From Lathyrus oleraceus (Eukaryota > Streptophyta > Magnoliopsida > Fabales > Fabaceae): a stretch of DNA of 64,000 bases. Each line of letters opens with the position of its first letter. The first letter of the stretch is position 1. The stretch spans positions 79,249,609-79,313,608 of the forward strand of contig NC_066585.1 of NCBI RefSeq assembly GCF_024323335.1, written 5' to 3'. The notes below the pieces were generated by a model. The model made no database searches and was not told the origin of the DNA. It saw nothing but the letters and a program-made list of their open reading frames with translations. The translations under genes and the position numbers were made by a program. Below are positions 10,892 through 23,369 of this stretch, one piece after another.

Positions 10892-12412
10892 CTAATGGTG
10901 TCGTCCTTGATGGTAACAGATATTAGGGTTTCTGTATGGGTCAGCCAGAGATGATATTTGTTCAACAATACCGCCTAGGTACTTGAGACCCCCGTCGACC
11001 GATTGTTCATGGCGTTCAAACGTTTCGGTAAATGCAGCATACCGTTCATTCATGCTTGTAGAGAGGTTATCAAGCCTCTCATTTTGCGCTTGAATTTGGC
11101 TGCTAATATGAGCATAGCGCTCATCCTGAGTTTGCATGAAGGATTGTTGAGCCAGCTGCATATTTCGCATCATATCCAACAATTCTGAAGAGTTTGCGTG
11201 CTGTGGAGGAGACGGAGGAGATTCTTCATCATCCTGGTGATACGGCTGGTAGAATTGACGTTGAGTTGACCAGCCCGTATGTTGCCATTCACCCCAGCCA
11301 CCCTGGTTGGGGACATCTTCTTCAGTTGAATGTGAATGCTGAACCCAAGCGGAGTCGGAGTGGTCGTGAGTGTCAACTTGTGGAGGACTATTATCTCCAC
11401 CATGGTGATCAAAGGCTTGTCCTGCTTCCTCTTCTTCATTTTCCTCTTCATCTTCTTCTTCTTCACTTTCATCATTGTCATCATCTACTGCAACAGGCGC
11501 AGGAACATTTCCTCTTCGAACTAACTTGTACATTCTCCGCTCATCACACCAAAAATATCCCATCATAGACAAAGTTTTTGGGCTGAACTCTTTGTCTGAT
11601 GAGATGGAAGTATGCGGGAAGGATGGATGATTGACGTCGGCTGCAGTAAGGACCTCTTGAATGAAAGATCCATAGGCAAGAGTCGTTCCTCGTCCGGAAT
11701 CACGTAGACTGAACATCCTACTGGCAATGTAGTAGGGCCATTTGATTTTCTGCTTGTTCTTCAGAATGTACATGAGATGAACCTCAGCCTGTTCAACTTT
11801 GGAGAGACCACCCTTCTTTGGTCGCAGGATGCGTGAGACAATCCACTGAAGAATCCGTTCTCCTGTTTTCAGCTTGCCGGTAGTGACAGTTCGTGGGAAC
11901 GCGTCACTGTTCACAATATGACCAGGGTATGGTCGTTTCAGCATATCGTTCAACGCACTCCTAAACTCGTAACCTTCTATTTGGTGAGAGTCGGTAACCT
12001 TAGCTAGAGGATTTTCAGCATCATCCAGTGACATATCAAAATATTTGTTCCAAACGTTTGACTTAAACGATACCTTTGTCGTGCCGATCCTGGAGTGAAA
12101 CTTGTGCCTGCGAAATTTATCATGAAGGCCGGCGTAGAACACTCGGACTAAGTCTTCGTTGTATTTAGCATTGCATTCCAAGAATTTGACAATGCCTTGA
12201 TGCTATAGCAGAGACATGATTTCTGTGAGGTGCATGCGTTCTGCGGTAAGGTTGTAGAAAGCATGTTGTCGCACAACTCCTCGTTTGCCAATATCTCTGT
12301 TGAAGGATTCGACGCGAGCCTGTGGGACAAGCGATACAGCGGAGATGGGTAGAGATGCGGCGGATGATTCCCGGGATCTCTTACCGGTAGGTCTGCGAGA
12401 TGTGGAAGCCAT
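10892..12412 (-). pseudogene. Extra (env-position) ORF of A: putative plant transposon-protein-like domain with acidic linker and coiled coil
   Basis: Starts at ATG 12412 with MASTSRRPTGKRSRESSAA and reads to 10892, about 506 codons, with a single in-frame TAG at 12205-12203. The N-terminal two thirds (to about 11530) form a globular domain resembling the family annotated in legumes as putative plant transposon protein or envelope-like protein. Then follow a very acidic stretch (about 11515-11425) and a Gln/Met-rich coiled coil (about 11180-10930). No signal peptide or convincing membrane segment is visible, so calling it an envelope protein is not supported by sequence. Position after RNase H is that of the env-like ORF of Sireviruses. 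The 5' leader is pyrimidine-rich. Confidence 0.65.
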
Positions 12413-13101
12413 TTGAACAGATTTGAAGCTTAGTGTGTGTGGGTAGAGAGTGAAGCTTGGTGAGGGTTTTTGAGAATGATATTGTAAGAGAGAGGTTTTT
12501 CCTTTTTGTAGATGAGAAGTTAGGGTTTTGGGAAGAGGAAAGATCAAGGGACAATAGACACAAGGTAGATGCAATTTACAAGGTAGTGGGAAGTTTGAAA
12601 TGTAATGTAATGTAAATGCACACTTAATGAGGCTTTTTGAATGTAGATGCATGAGAAGATTTAAGGTTTTCTGCAGAAAAACAGAGTTTTTGAGCGATGC
12701 GTCGACCATACCTCTGCATGCGTCGACGCATACTGTTTGATTTTTGAAAAATCACAAAAAAAATTAAGTATGCGTCGACCATTGCCCTGTTACGGTCGAC
12801 TCATACAAGCAAATTTTTCAGTTTTTCACTTTTCTGCACATACGATGACAAGTTTGATGCATAATTAGAATGCCATACAACAATAAACATCCAAAGAGAT
12901 ACATCATGCATATATATACAATATTATTATGTAGTATAGCTATTTAACCATGAAACTTTCCAGAGAGAGAGAGAGAGAAGGGAACAATATCACCTTGATG
13001 CCGGAGTAACTTGATGAACAATAAACTTGTGCTTGCAACAACATCAACTTGTTAGAAGAACAAGATTATAGTCTTAAATGGAATAAGGTAAAACCGGCAG
13101 T
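12413..13101 (-). other. A spacer between RNase H and extra ORF; candidate promoter region
   Basis: Non-coding. Contains a pyrimidine-rich leader-like stretch directly before the ATG at 12412 and, at 12695-12810, four GCGTCGACC/GGTCGACTCA motifs related to those in the LTR. A short GA run occurs at 12964-12979. No clear TATA box was found between the motif cluster and the ATG. Confidence 0.5.
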
Positions 13102-14678
13102 TTATAACGCCCGTTTCGAAATATCGAGAATACCAAGTTCTCGACGGATATGAAAGAAAGGTTCAGTAGCAAGCGGCTTTGTGAAGATGTCCGCTAGTTG
13201 ATTTTCAGTATTAACATGTTCAAATACAATGTCACCTTTCTCTACATGATCCCGAAGAAAGTGGTGTCGAATTTCGATATGTTTGGTGCGAGAGTGCAAC
13301 ACAGGATTCTTGGTAAGATTAATGGCACTTGTATTGTCACAGAAGATGGGAATACGTTCGAGTTTGAGGTTAAAATCCAATAGTTGCTTAATCCATAGGA
13401 TTTGAGCACAACAACTACCGGCGACAACGTATTCCGCTTCGGCGGTTGACAAAGCCACTGAAACCTGTTTCTTGCTATGCCAACTGACTAAAGAGTTTGA
13501 AAATAAGTGACAAGTGCCACTAGTGCTTTTCCTATCCGATTTGCAGCCGGCAAAATCGGAATCGGAGAAACCTACCAATGAACAATCATTACCTTTGGAA
13601 TACCATAGTCCATACTTCGGAGTACCGGATAGGTATCGAAGTATTCGTTTAAGAGCTTTTAGATGGGATTCCTTGGGACATGATTGATATCTTGCGCACA
13701 TGCATACGCTAAACATAATACCGGGACGAGAAGCAGTAAGATAGAAAAGTGATCCAATCATACCTCTATACCGTTTTACATCTACTTCCTTACGGTCTTC
13801 ATCTTTGTTCAAGTTTGTATAAGTTGGCATGGGGGTGTCAATGGCCTTAGCTTTTGCCATGTCAAATCTCTTGATAAGGTCCAAACAGTACTTTGTCTGG
13901 CTCACAAAAGTTCCTTCTTTGAGCTGTTTAATTTGCAAACCGAGAAAGTATGTGAGCTCCCCCATCATACTCATCTCGAATTCACCCTGCATAAGGTCTG
14001 AAAACTCTCTCACAAGATTCATGTTAGTAGACCCAAATATAATATCATCTACATAAATTTGTACTAATATCAAGTGTTTTCCTTGACGTTTAATGAAGAG
14101 GGTTGTGTCAACCTTTCCTCTTGAGTAACCTTGATTGAGTAAAAATTTGCTTAGTCGGTCATACCAAGCTCTAGGAGCTTGTTTGAGGCCATATAAAGCC
14201 CTTTTTAGTTTATAAACATGATCAGGATACTCATGAGATTCGAAACCCGGAGTTTGTGCGACGTAAACCTCTTCATTTATGTGACCGTTAAGGAATGCAC
14301 TTTTAACATCCATTTGGAATAGTTTAAAGTCTTTCGCACAAGCGAAGGCAAGAGAAGGCGTATAGCCTCGAGTCGGGCAACCGGCGCATAAGTTTCCTCA
14401 TAGTCGATGCCTTCCTCTTGGTTATACCCTTGCGCAACTAAACGCGCCTTGTTGCGGGTTATTACCCCATTTTCGTCCAGCTTGTTCCTAAACACCCATC
14501 GGGTGCCGATTACTCGATGATCTCGCGGAGGAGGGACAAGGTCCCAAACCTCATTTATAGTGAACTGATTTAGTTCCTCCTGCATTGACAAAAACCAATG
14601 TTCATCGAGTAGGGCTTCTTTAGGGTTTTTAGGTTCCATTTGCGAAACGAAAGCGAAGTGATAACAGAAATTACTTAG
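13102..14678 (-). pseudogene. A pol, 3' part: reverse transcriptase and RNase H
   Basis: Copia-type RT: the frame opens within the linker after integrase (from the C insertion point), with VDKs typical start near [20 protein letters not shown] (14550-14490), then [24 protein letters not shown] and an intact catalytic YVDDIIFGS box near 14060-14030. RNase H follows with GFSDSDFAGCKSDRKSTSG, STAEAEYV, CDNTSAI and the C-terminal LADIFTKPL. The stop is at 13102. A one-base deletion near 14348 shifts the frame between the [11 protein letters not shown] segment and MDVKSAF. The 5' end joins the integrase part at 47034 when C is removed, in phase. Confidence 0.9.
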
Positions 14679-14683
14679 CTTAG
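14679..14683. repeat. Target-site duplication of C, left copy (CTTAG)
   Basis: CTTAG next to the LTR of C; the same five bases follow the other LTR at 47030-47034. Confidence 0.9.
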
Positions 14684-17600
14684 TGTCGCATCCGCGAAAA
14701 ACAACCGGCGGGCTGAAACAAAAACAACACAGAGCCGCCACCGTGCGTTATTTATCCCAAAAGAGGGAAAGGAAACGCTCGAAGTAAACCTGGAAAGGAA
14801 ATGGTCTCGCGACCAAAGAGATGGGATCGGGAGTCGGTTATGCGAAGGGAAGGTATTAGCACCCCTACGCATCCGTCGTACTCGACGGGATCCACGCTCT
14901 AAAGGAAAGAAAAGGTTGCTAAAACAAACACCACACACACACACTGAAGACAACACAGGTGGAGGAAGAGGGGAGAGGGCTCGCTAGGATATCGCATCCT
15001 ATGCCTACGTATCTCGTCTGGAACGAGAATCAGAGCTGCCGTAGTTCGGCTCACGCACGCCAAACAAAACAAAACGCACACAAGGCAAACCTGGAACCCT
15101 AATGCCAATCGCTGGACTTACATCGGCTTCCGAACCAAACAAACACAATCAGGATACGGACAGCCAATCGCTGGTCTTATATCCATATCCCGACACACAA
15201 GAAGAAACAAGCAACAAGTTACTAAGGAGTCAGGCACTCGAGCCTAGCAACTGTCAAGCAAACACACACAAAAAGAAAAAGGGTGCCCGGAGAGACCTCG
15301 CACAGTCTCCTGCCTACGTACCTCATCTGGTATGAGGATCAGGGCGACGTAGTTCCCCTGAACGGGAAAGAAATTCTAACCAGATACAAAGGGAGACACA
15401 CTACTAGGGAGCTGGACTCGAGCCTAGATGTTATCATGCATCATTGCCCTATGCTATGGTTTCTATCCTAACTTGCACAGGCAGCAAGCTAATCCTAAAC
15501 AGGCAAAGCAATCAAAGCAAACAATCACAAATAGCACACACTATATCCAAACAGAGGTGGCTCAAACAAGGGTTAGACTGCCAAAGCAAGTCAACTGTAT
15601 CAGGATGATGTTAGCTCTTAACCCTGACATTGAGAGTCAGGGTGAAGCCAGATGAAATGGAAGTGAGGGGTGTGCCTCACAGCTCTTATCCCTGGCCAGG
15701 GAGAGCTTCAGACAAAGAAGTGTGGGTCCAGAAAGTGGGAACCCTTCTACACTTATGACACTGACTCAACTGTACAACTGTACATGGATCTTGGGTTAGG
15801 ATCCACAAGGCATCAACATGTGATATGAGCCAAGGGATGACTCAACAGATTAGCAGGAGGTGGACTGCACACCTCTTGTGTCTGCCAATTGCCTTAATCA
15901 AGGTCTTTTCCTGCTTGGGGACAAATATAAACAAGCACAATCATTGCCTCTTAAGGAGGACTTCAGACAGGTGCCTGGCCAAGTAACAGGCCAGGTCTTC
16001 CAGACTACATGGAGAAAAGAAATTCTACCCCAATTGGTTTATACAACCAAGCAGCAGCACAAGCAAGTTCTCAAGGGAACTGTTAGCGACTAAAGTACCT
16101 GAAATCAATCTAATTCAGTCAGTATACCAATCACAAAGTCAAAACAGACAAGATAAGAACCAACAGTCAACACAATCAATCACATGTGCAAAGCACAAGT
16201 CCAAAACAAGTGAGCTAAGCATCCTACAAAATAAACCAAGTTAGTTCATAACAATCAACCAAACTCAATCAACTTGCATTAATCTCCTTAAAACATTTAC
16301 TTCTTCAACCTGAAAATCACATTCAAACGTGAGAAACAAGACCACTAGGACAAGCCTAGGGTCAAAAGGAGGTGAAAAATTCAAAACAGCAAGTGAAAAT
16401 TGATCAAAACCAAGATTAAACAATTAAGAATCAAACCCAAGTGGTTCCACATTCATATCATTCATCATTATCATTTCATGAAAGAAAAGGCACCAAACAT
16501 GCAATTTAGAACCTCAAAGGACCAAACAGAATGATCACAATCAAATAAATACCAAAACATTTCAATAAATCCCCAAAAAATTCATGATCAAACAGAATCC
16601 ATAACATGTCAATCATACCAAATTTCAGCTCATGTGGATCAAGGGAAGCAGGTCAATGAAATTCAGAAAGTCTAGACAAGTTCAAGCAAGCTCATACATG
16701 ACATCAAAACAAACATCAACTTCCACCAATCATAAAACAGAAATAAAACATGATACATGAATGAGACCAAAACCATGATGCACTTCAAAGTGTCTACCAT
16801 ACACATGTTAAATTTCACATCCATCCAATTAATAACCAAAATTTCACAAATCAAATGGAAACATGTCTCACAAAAGGTCAACAAATGACTAAACAGCAAA
16901 TAAAATCCCAATCAAATAGGAAATGCCTTAAAATATTCCAGAAAAATTCACATGTATTCTCAACATCCATATGATCAATCATGCAAAAATCCAGCTCAAT
17001 TCAAGTTCAACAAGCATAGAAAATAAAATCAAGAAAATGCACAAAACATGGCATGGCATAAAATGTAACACCTCTAAAGATCATGTCATAACTCTCAATC
17101 CAAGAACTCAAAAATTACAAACCACATATCAAAATGCCCAGGAACATGTCTAGAATATGCACAAAAAATTTCAAGAATTTATAATGAAGTATCATCATTT
17201 CATGAATGAAAGAGTGAGCATGGTGCACAAAATGACATGTTCAAACAAACCCTAGCCAATAAATTTTTCCACACGTGCAAAATATTATTAAAAATCACCA
17301 TAAAATCAAGCACATGACAAGGAGAATGATGCAAAAAATTGCATCAAATTTGGATTAAAAACGAGTGAGATATGGATTTTTGATGTTGAGAAAAAAATAA
17401 AAAAATGTTGAACAAGCATGTAAAGCACATGAAAGCATATGGAAATTAAATAGGCAAGGCAAAAGAGCACCGCTGTACAGCGGGATCGAACCGAGGCCAC
17501 GATTTGAATAAGGCCAGCGCGCGCTACTGTTCATAACAGCATCCGCACGGCCAAACACGAATTTGAGGATCAAACAGCCTATTTTGGAAAATATTTCAAG

Positions 17601-19558
17601 TGTTCTTCATGTGTTCATACATTCATCACCACATTCATCACTCAAGAACTTTTTGTCACCAAATTGCACAAACCATACATCAACGGAAAGGTCTTTCAAT
17701 GTACATTCACAATCTCAAATTAATTTTTCTTAATTCTTGATAAATAAAAAAAAATCGAAGCAAAACATGTTTGTGCACAAAACTTCAAATCATCATAACT
17801 TCCTCGTTTCTCAACCAAATTTAGTGGTTCAAAGTGCAGAATTATCTACTAAACAAGATCTATCCAAAGCATCAATCAATTTCAAGAATCGTTGAAGTCG
17901 AAAACTCACCTTAATTTGAGGACAGTTGCTAAATCGCGCGTTCTAGGCCTTGAAATGTGAAAACAGAACTTCTATGATGCTTGTAGAAGTGAATGGAACA
18001 AGTCTTGTTGCTCAATTACGCACGATCTTGATGAAATCTTGAATTGCCATTGTTGCACCTCACTTTAACAGTCCAAAATTTGGCTTGGAAATGATGAAAT
18101 CTTGCTTCAATTAGCTTCAATAATGCATGTGGATGATGAAACAATGAAGATCTAAGCAAGGTTTTTGGTGATTTTTGGAAAAAAAGTGAGAGAAAAAGTG
18201 AAGAGATTTTGGAGATCTAGATCTAGAATGTTGAATTCTGTTATGGTTAAGATGAAAACAGTTACAATTATCCTTTTATATGCTATGTTAATGATGTTTC
18301 TAATCATGATTAGTGAAAATGCAATGAATTAGTGAAAATGCAATTTCATGCTAAATGGCAATTTTGTCACTTCACCTTACTTATGCCATGCCAATGTAAC
18401 AGTGGAATTTCTTTGTTGCAGCAAATTTCAAATGGCATTTGTGAGCTAGTGCAAAAGGAATCATGTGAAAACAATGAATATTTTGCAAAATCACTTTTTC
18501 CCTCCACTTTTTAAAATTAAGTCCACTTGAAAAATGGCCTTTTTATGTGATGAGTTTTCATGAAATGTGATGATGGATCATGATAGTACATGTCAAATGG
18601 AGTTTGCTCAAAGAAACCTCACTCAATTTGGCCTTGTGAACCAAAAGTTATGCCACTTTGAAAATCAATTTTTTTGGACAATGATCAATCCATATCTTGC
18701 AAACCACAAATGAGAAATTCATGTTCTTGGACTTTTTGGAAAGGTGAGAGCAAGATCTACAAATTTCATGTTGAACAAAATTTCATTTGAAGCATTTTTG
18801 GACATGTAATTTTGAGGAGAAAACTTTCCATTTTTGGCAATTTTCAATTACAAGTCACTTTCTATTTTTGGAAAGTTTCCATCTGACTTTATTTTCTTCA
18901 TTCTTGATGTTTGAAATGTCAAATGAAACTTGTTTAGACATGAATGAAGTGTCTCTAACCCTCTCCCACCTCCAAATCCATGAATTCAGGCACAGTTGAC
19001 CACAGTTGACTTTTCTGACTGATAGATGAATTTCAGCTTGACTGATCAAATTGAGCCTCAAACTTCTGATGAAATGGCTCAATGATGAAACCCTAGCTTT
19101 CATAAGCTAAAATAATCATAAAATGATCCCCATATCCATTGAAACCCTCATTTCCTTGCCAAGCCCTGACTGGCCCAATGCAGATAATTCAACTGATTAG
19201 GGTTGACCAGTGGTCAAAACCCTAAACTCAAGGAATATGATCAAGCATAAGGAATCTTTTGGTGATGACAAAACCATGATGATGATGATGTACCATTTTA
19301 ACCAAGATAAAGCTCAACCCTCCTTTGAGGAACCATGAAACCCTGATTTGAATCACCAACCCTCAGATGATTAGTGATCAGTTCAATGAAACCCTAGCTT
19401 GCACCTTAACCTCTTTATCTTCTGATCAAGACCTAGGAGGATGACTTGCTCAATGTAGCCATATGATATGCAACATGCTAATGACTAATGACTTAAGAAA
19501 TGCAATGCAATATGTTAAGCTAGTCCCAAGAGAGGAGGGCAAATTTTGAGGTGTTACA
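14684..19558 (-). repeat. 3' LTR of element C
   Basis: TG...CA borders (plus strand starts TGTCGCATCC, ends GGTGTTACA). 4,875 bp, about 1% different from the partner (about 50 differences by eye). It holds many short open frames that recur in the other LTR; none resembles a protein. Confidence 0.93.
18272..18280 (-). promoter_or_regulatory. TATA box in 3' LTR of C
   Basis: Minus strand TATAAAAGG; conserved at 45749-45741 in the other LTR. Would place the U3/R border near 18240. Confidence 0.5.
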
Positions 19559-20042
19559 GCTGTCCCTATTCAATCCACTGTGAACCTGTCGACATGAATA
19601 GCCTCGGCTTTCAGATGATCAGGATGAAGAGTGATTGAATACCAAGAACAGACGAACAATTTGCACTCTTATGGGAAATAATTAACAGTGCCTGTCAGAA
19701 TCGGCAAAGAAACAATCTTGAAAGAAGAATCCGTCTGGTACGGAAAAAGTCGGCCGGAATACCGAAACAGAAATATCGACCTGTATACCAAAATAAATGG
19801 TAACGCAGGGATAACCATGGTCTGAACACCACATATCCGCTGGGGATTGTGATCTCTTTTTGATGCTTTTCTTGAACCCCGAAAATTTTCTCTTTTTTCG
19901 TTTTCTTGAACCCCGAAATTTTCTTTCGCGCAAATGATCCCGGATCATTGCAGTTGAACCCCGACATCTTGTTTGCCAACATAATGAACCCCATTCTCCA
20001 TTTGGACCCCAGTCGCCTGACGATAACTTGTGATCGCCATTG

Positions 20043-20183
20043 TGAACCCCGTTCTCCAGAAAATGCCGCAACATTTCCCTTTCTCCATTTGAACCCCGTT
20101 CTCCAGAAAATGCCTCAACATTTCCTTTTCTCCGTGTGAACCCCGTTCTCCGCTCTCTTGCGATAATTCCGCTGGCAACATCG
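20043..20183. repeat. 47-bp tandem repeat, block 1 (about 3 copies)
   Basis: Units beginning TGAACCCCGTTCTCCAGAAA start at 20043, 20090 and 20137 (spacing 47). Shorter GAACCCC-containing relatives are visible back to about 19870. Confidence 0.85.
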
Positions 20184-20383
20184 GAAATAACACCAAACAC
20201 CACTTTGATGGCGACATATCAGAGGGTACACCTTCACAAAAGGAAGGTAACATGTGCATCTCTTCCTCAGAAGACAACCATAACGACCTCCATTGGCCTC
20301 AGCCAAAGTCTAAGGTGACACATGAACAGAAGATAATCCTGCGGACCTCATCCCGGATTTAATCTTCAACTCCAATCTCCATT

Positions 20384-20540
20384 TGAACCCCGATCTCCAG
20401 AAAATGCCTCAACATTTCCCTTTCTCCAATTGAACCCCGATCTCCAGAAAATGCCTCAACATTTCCCTTTCTCCATTTGAACCCCGATCTCCAGAAAATG
20501 CCTCAACATTTCCCTTTCTCCATTTGAACCCCGATTGTCG
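20384..20540. repeat. 47-bp tandem repeat, block 2 (about 3.3 copies)
   Basis: Same unit as block 1 with TGAACCCCGATCTCC; starts at 20384, 20431, 20478 and a partial at 20525. The two blocks are separated by about 200 bases of unrelated sequence. Confidence 0.88.
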
Positions 20541-20672
20541 CGCTGATCGCGTAACGTCCTTTGATTTTATTTCCATCTCCGTCCGACGGAAAAATTTCCT
20601 CCAGTATCGCACTACTGGGGAACATTGTTGATCTGACGTCATGATACTAAACTCCTCAGAGTAACACCTTCA

Positions 20673-21360
20673 ACCAGACACTGACTGATGACTGGGAAGA
20701 AACTCGACGTTTACTGGACATCGAACAATGATGTTTACTCGACACCAAAGAAGACTCGACCAGACATATACTGATGACTGGGAGGAAACTCGACGTTTAC
20801 TGGACATCGAACAATGATGTTTACGGACACCAAAGAAGACTCGACCAGACACTTACTGATGACTGGGAGGAAACTCGACGTTTACTGGACATCGAACAAT
20901 GATGTTTACTTGACACCAAAGAAAACTCGACCAGACACTTACTGATGACTGGGAGGAAACTCGACGTTTACTGGACATCGAACAATGATGTTTACTTGAC
21001 ACCAAAGAAAACTCGACCAGACACTTACTGATGACTGGGAGGAAACTCGACGTTTACTGGACATCGAACAATGATGTTTACTTGACACCAAAGAAAACTC
21101 GACCAGACACTTACTGATGACTGGGAGGAAACTCGACGTTTACTGGACATCGAACAATGATGTTTACTTGACACCAAAGAAAACTCGACCAGACACTTAC
21201 TGATGACTGGGAGGAAACTCGACGTTTACTGGACATCGAACAATGATGTTTACTTGACACCAAAGAAAACTCGACCAGACACTTACTAATGACTGGGAGG
21301 AAACTCGACGTTTATTGGACATCGAACAATGATGTTTACTTGACACCAAAGAAAGGATAT
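20673..21360. repeat. 86-bp tandem repeat array, 8 copies
   Basis: The marker ACTGATGACT (one copy ACTAATGACT) starts at 20684, 20770, 20855, 20941, 21027, 21113, 21199 and 21285, i.e. 86-base steps with one 85-base step. Central units are nearly identical, while the edge units differ, as expected from unequal exchange. Confidence 0.93.
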
Positions 21361-21559
21361 TACAGGGATCGACATGACACTTACTGGTGTCGCAGGGATG
21401 ACATCGACGTATGTCAAAACCAGGCAGACGCTTGTCGGGGACTAACTGGGAAATACTGTTGCCCCAAAATCACGATGCTGAACTCCTCAGAGTAACACAT
21501 TCCAACTTCCGGCAAAACCAACTCTCAAGCGGTAACCACGGCTCGAGTAGCGCTGATCG

Positions 21560-21870
21560 CGATCTTCATTTCCATCTCTGTCCGACGGAAAAGTTTCCTC
21601 CAGTATCGCACTACCGGGGAACTTTGCTGACCTGACGTCACGATGCTAAACTCCTCAGAGTAACACCTCCAAATTTCTATCTCGCACGACAGAAATCTCC
21701 TCCAGTATCGCACTACTGAGGAATACCGTTGACCTGGCGTCACGATGCTAAACTCCTCAGAGTAACACCTCCAAATTTCTATCTCGCACGACAGAAATCT
21801 CCTCCAGTATCGCACTACTGGGGAATATCGTTGACCTGACGTCACGATGCCAAACTCCTTAGAGTATCAA
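21560..21870. repeat. 102-bp tandem repeat, about 3 copies
   Basis: The marker CAGTATCGCACTAC starts at 21601, 21703 and 21805. A single related unit sits at about 20570-20670, on the other side of the 86-bp array, and the phrase AAACTCCTCAGAGTAACAC recurs at its edges. Confidence 0.88.
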
Positions 21871-22164
21871 CTTCACTGACCGGCAAAACCCATTCTTGGA
21901 TGGTAACCAATGCTTGAGTAGCATCTTCACCCACTGGCGAAACCAAATCTCAAACGGTAACCTCGGCTTGAGACTAGCTGATGCTCGCAATGCTGATGCA
22001 TGATATTTTTTAGCGTAATGTTCCACAATTATGGAAATGCTACGCGATTTATTATGCAATATGCTATGCTTATTCTACATGATGAATGCATAAAAAGTAT
22101 CCCCCTCAAGGGACTCTTCTGAGGAGCTCGAGGCACTCTGCTGAGGAACTCGTCAACACTCCGA

Positions 22165-22520
22165 TCTCCACCCCGATGGGGAATAGCACTGCTGCTGGGA
22201 AAAAACAACCCTTGCTGGGGAAACCCTCCTTTGCACCCGATCCGCTTGGGGGATTGCTGAGGATAGAACCACCAACGCACTCTGTGGGGATACAACAGTC
22301 TTTGACTTGCTGGGGATACAACACTCCAGACTCTGCTCGAGGAACCACCGCACACAGATACTTCCGCTGGGGAAATTGCAACCTTCAGGCCTGGCGACTG
22401 GGGAAGCATTGATCCAAAACCTGCTGGGGATAACCATCCTGACCCTGCTAGGGAAGCCATAGACCTTGGATCTGCTGGGGATTTAGTCATTCCGACTCTG
22501 CTTGGGGAGGAGGACAGTCC
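22165..22520. repeat. Degenerate GCTGGGGA repeats (about 12 cores)
   Basis: Cores such as GCTGGGGAAA, GCTGGGGATA and GCTTGGGGAGG recur every 20-45 bases on the plus strand. They resemble the core of the element's own tRNA-Arg primer site (42133-42149) but in opposite orientation. Confidence 0.6.
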
Positions 22521-23369
22521 GGTACTGAACACCCGACGACTCGTCGAACCAGGATATTCATATCCAACTCCCATGTCAGCTTTCCAATTTTGAGAACTCC
22601 CAGACTCGTTTGGACTTTTCTGATTCATCATCTTGTATTCCCCACTGTTCCGTACTCGACGGAGAACGAACTCCTGGGATTTATACAGACTTTTCAATTT
22701 TCCGACTTTGAAGAGTCTTCTTGATTAATCCCAAGGGTCGTCGTACGTCTCGCCGTCTTTTCACCGTTCTTCTATTCATTCGTCCCTGATTGGACTCCAT
22801 GGTGACTTGTTTTGTCAACAGCTTCCACATCACAACCTGCAAGTGAGGGAAAATACCTAACAGCACCTGCAAAAGAGATCGTTAGATAAAACCGTGCCCC
22901 AGGCGTGTCAAGATTTCAACACTGGGGTCACTCAACCTTCCGAATAAGATTTCAAGTTTTTAATCTTATAAGCATGCATTGGAAGGACTGTATGTCTTAA
23001 AATGCAAAATTCTTTATCAGAAATAACCTGGATGTTTTTGCAATCAAAGCGGTAATGAAAAACAAAAACAAAATTATTTGACTGAATATGCATTTTATTG
23101 ATTGGAACAGTGTGGCTCAAATTGAGCAATACAAAGGAAGCAATTCCTGAAAAGAGGTAATTGCGCACAAAAAGAAAAATCTATCCTAATGGCAATGTGA
23201 AATCCGTGATCTCATCGAGTTCCAACTCGGTTACACCCCATATGTCCTTAGACTCTCCGTGCTTTCTGCCTTCTGAACAAGACGATTCTGATTGATCCCT
23301 ACCGGGGATTATCCGTGTTGCTTTAACCAAAGCGCAAACGATCATGCCAGACGCAGTTGTTCGTTTCAA

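Noticed and set aside
10892..12412. Retroviral envelope glycoprotein
   Set aside because: No signal peptide, membrane segment or glycoprotein-like cysteine pattern visible; only its position resembles env.
16672..16911. Short open frames inside Ogre LTRs as genes
   Set aside because: They recur only because the LTR is duplicated, have no conserved domains and lie in U3/U5.
20673..21360. CRISPR-like array of 86-bp repeats
   Set aside because: Units are head-to-tail with no variable spacers; plant retrotransposon context.
22029..22697. 222-residue minus-strand open frame as a gene
   Set aside because: Composed of the GCTGGGGA repeats read as Pro/Ser/Gln-rich peptide; overlapping frames on the same bases are equally long.
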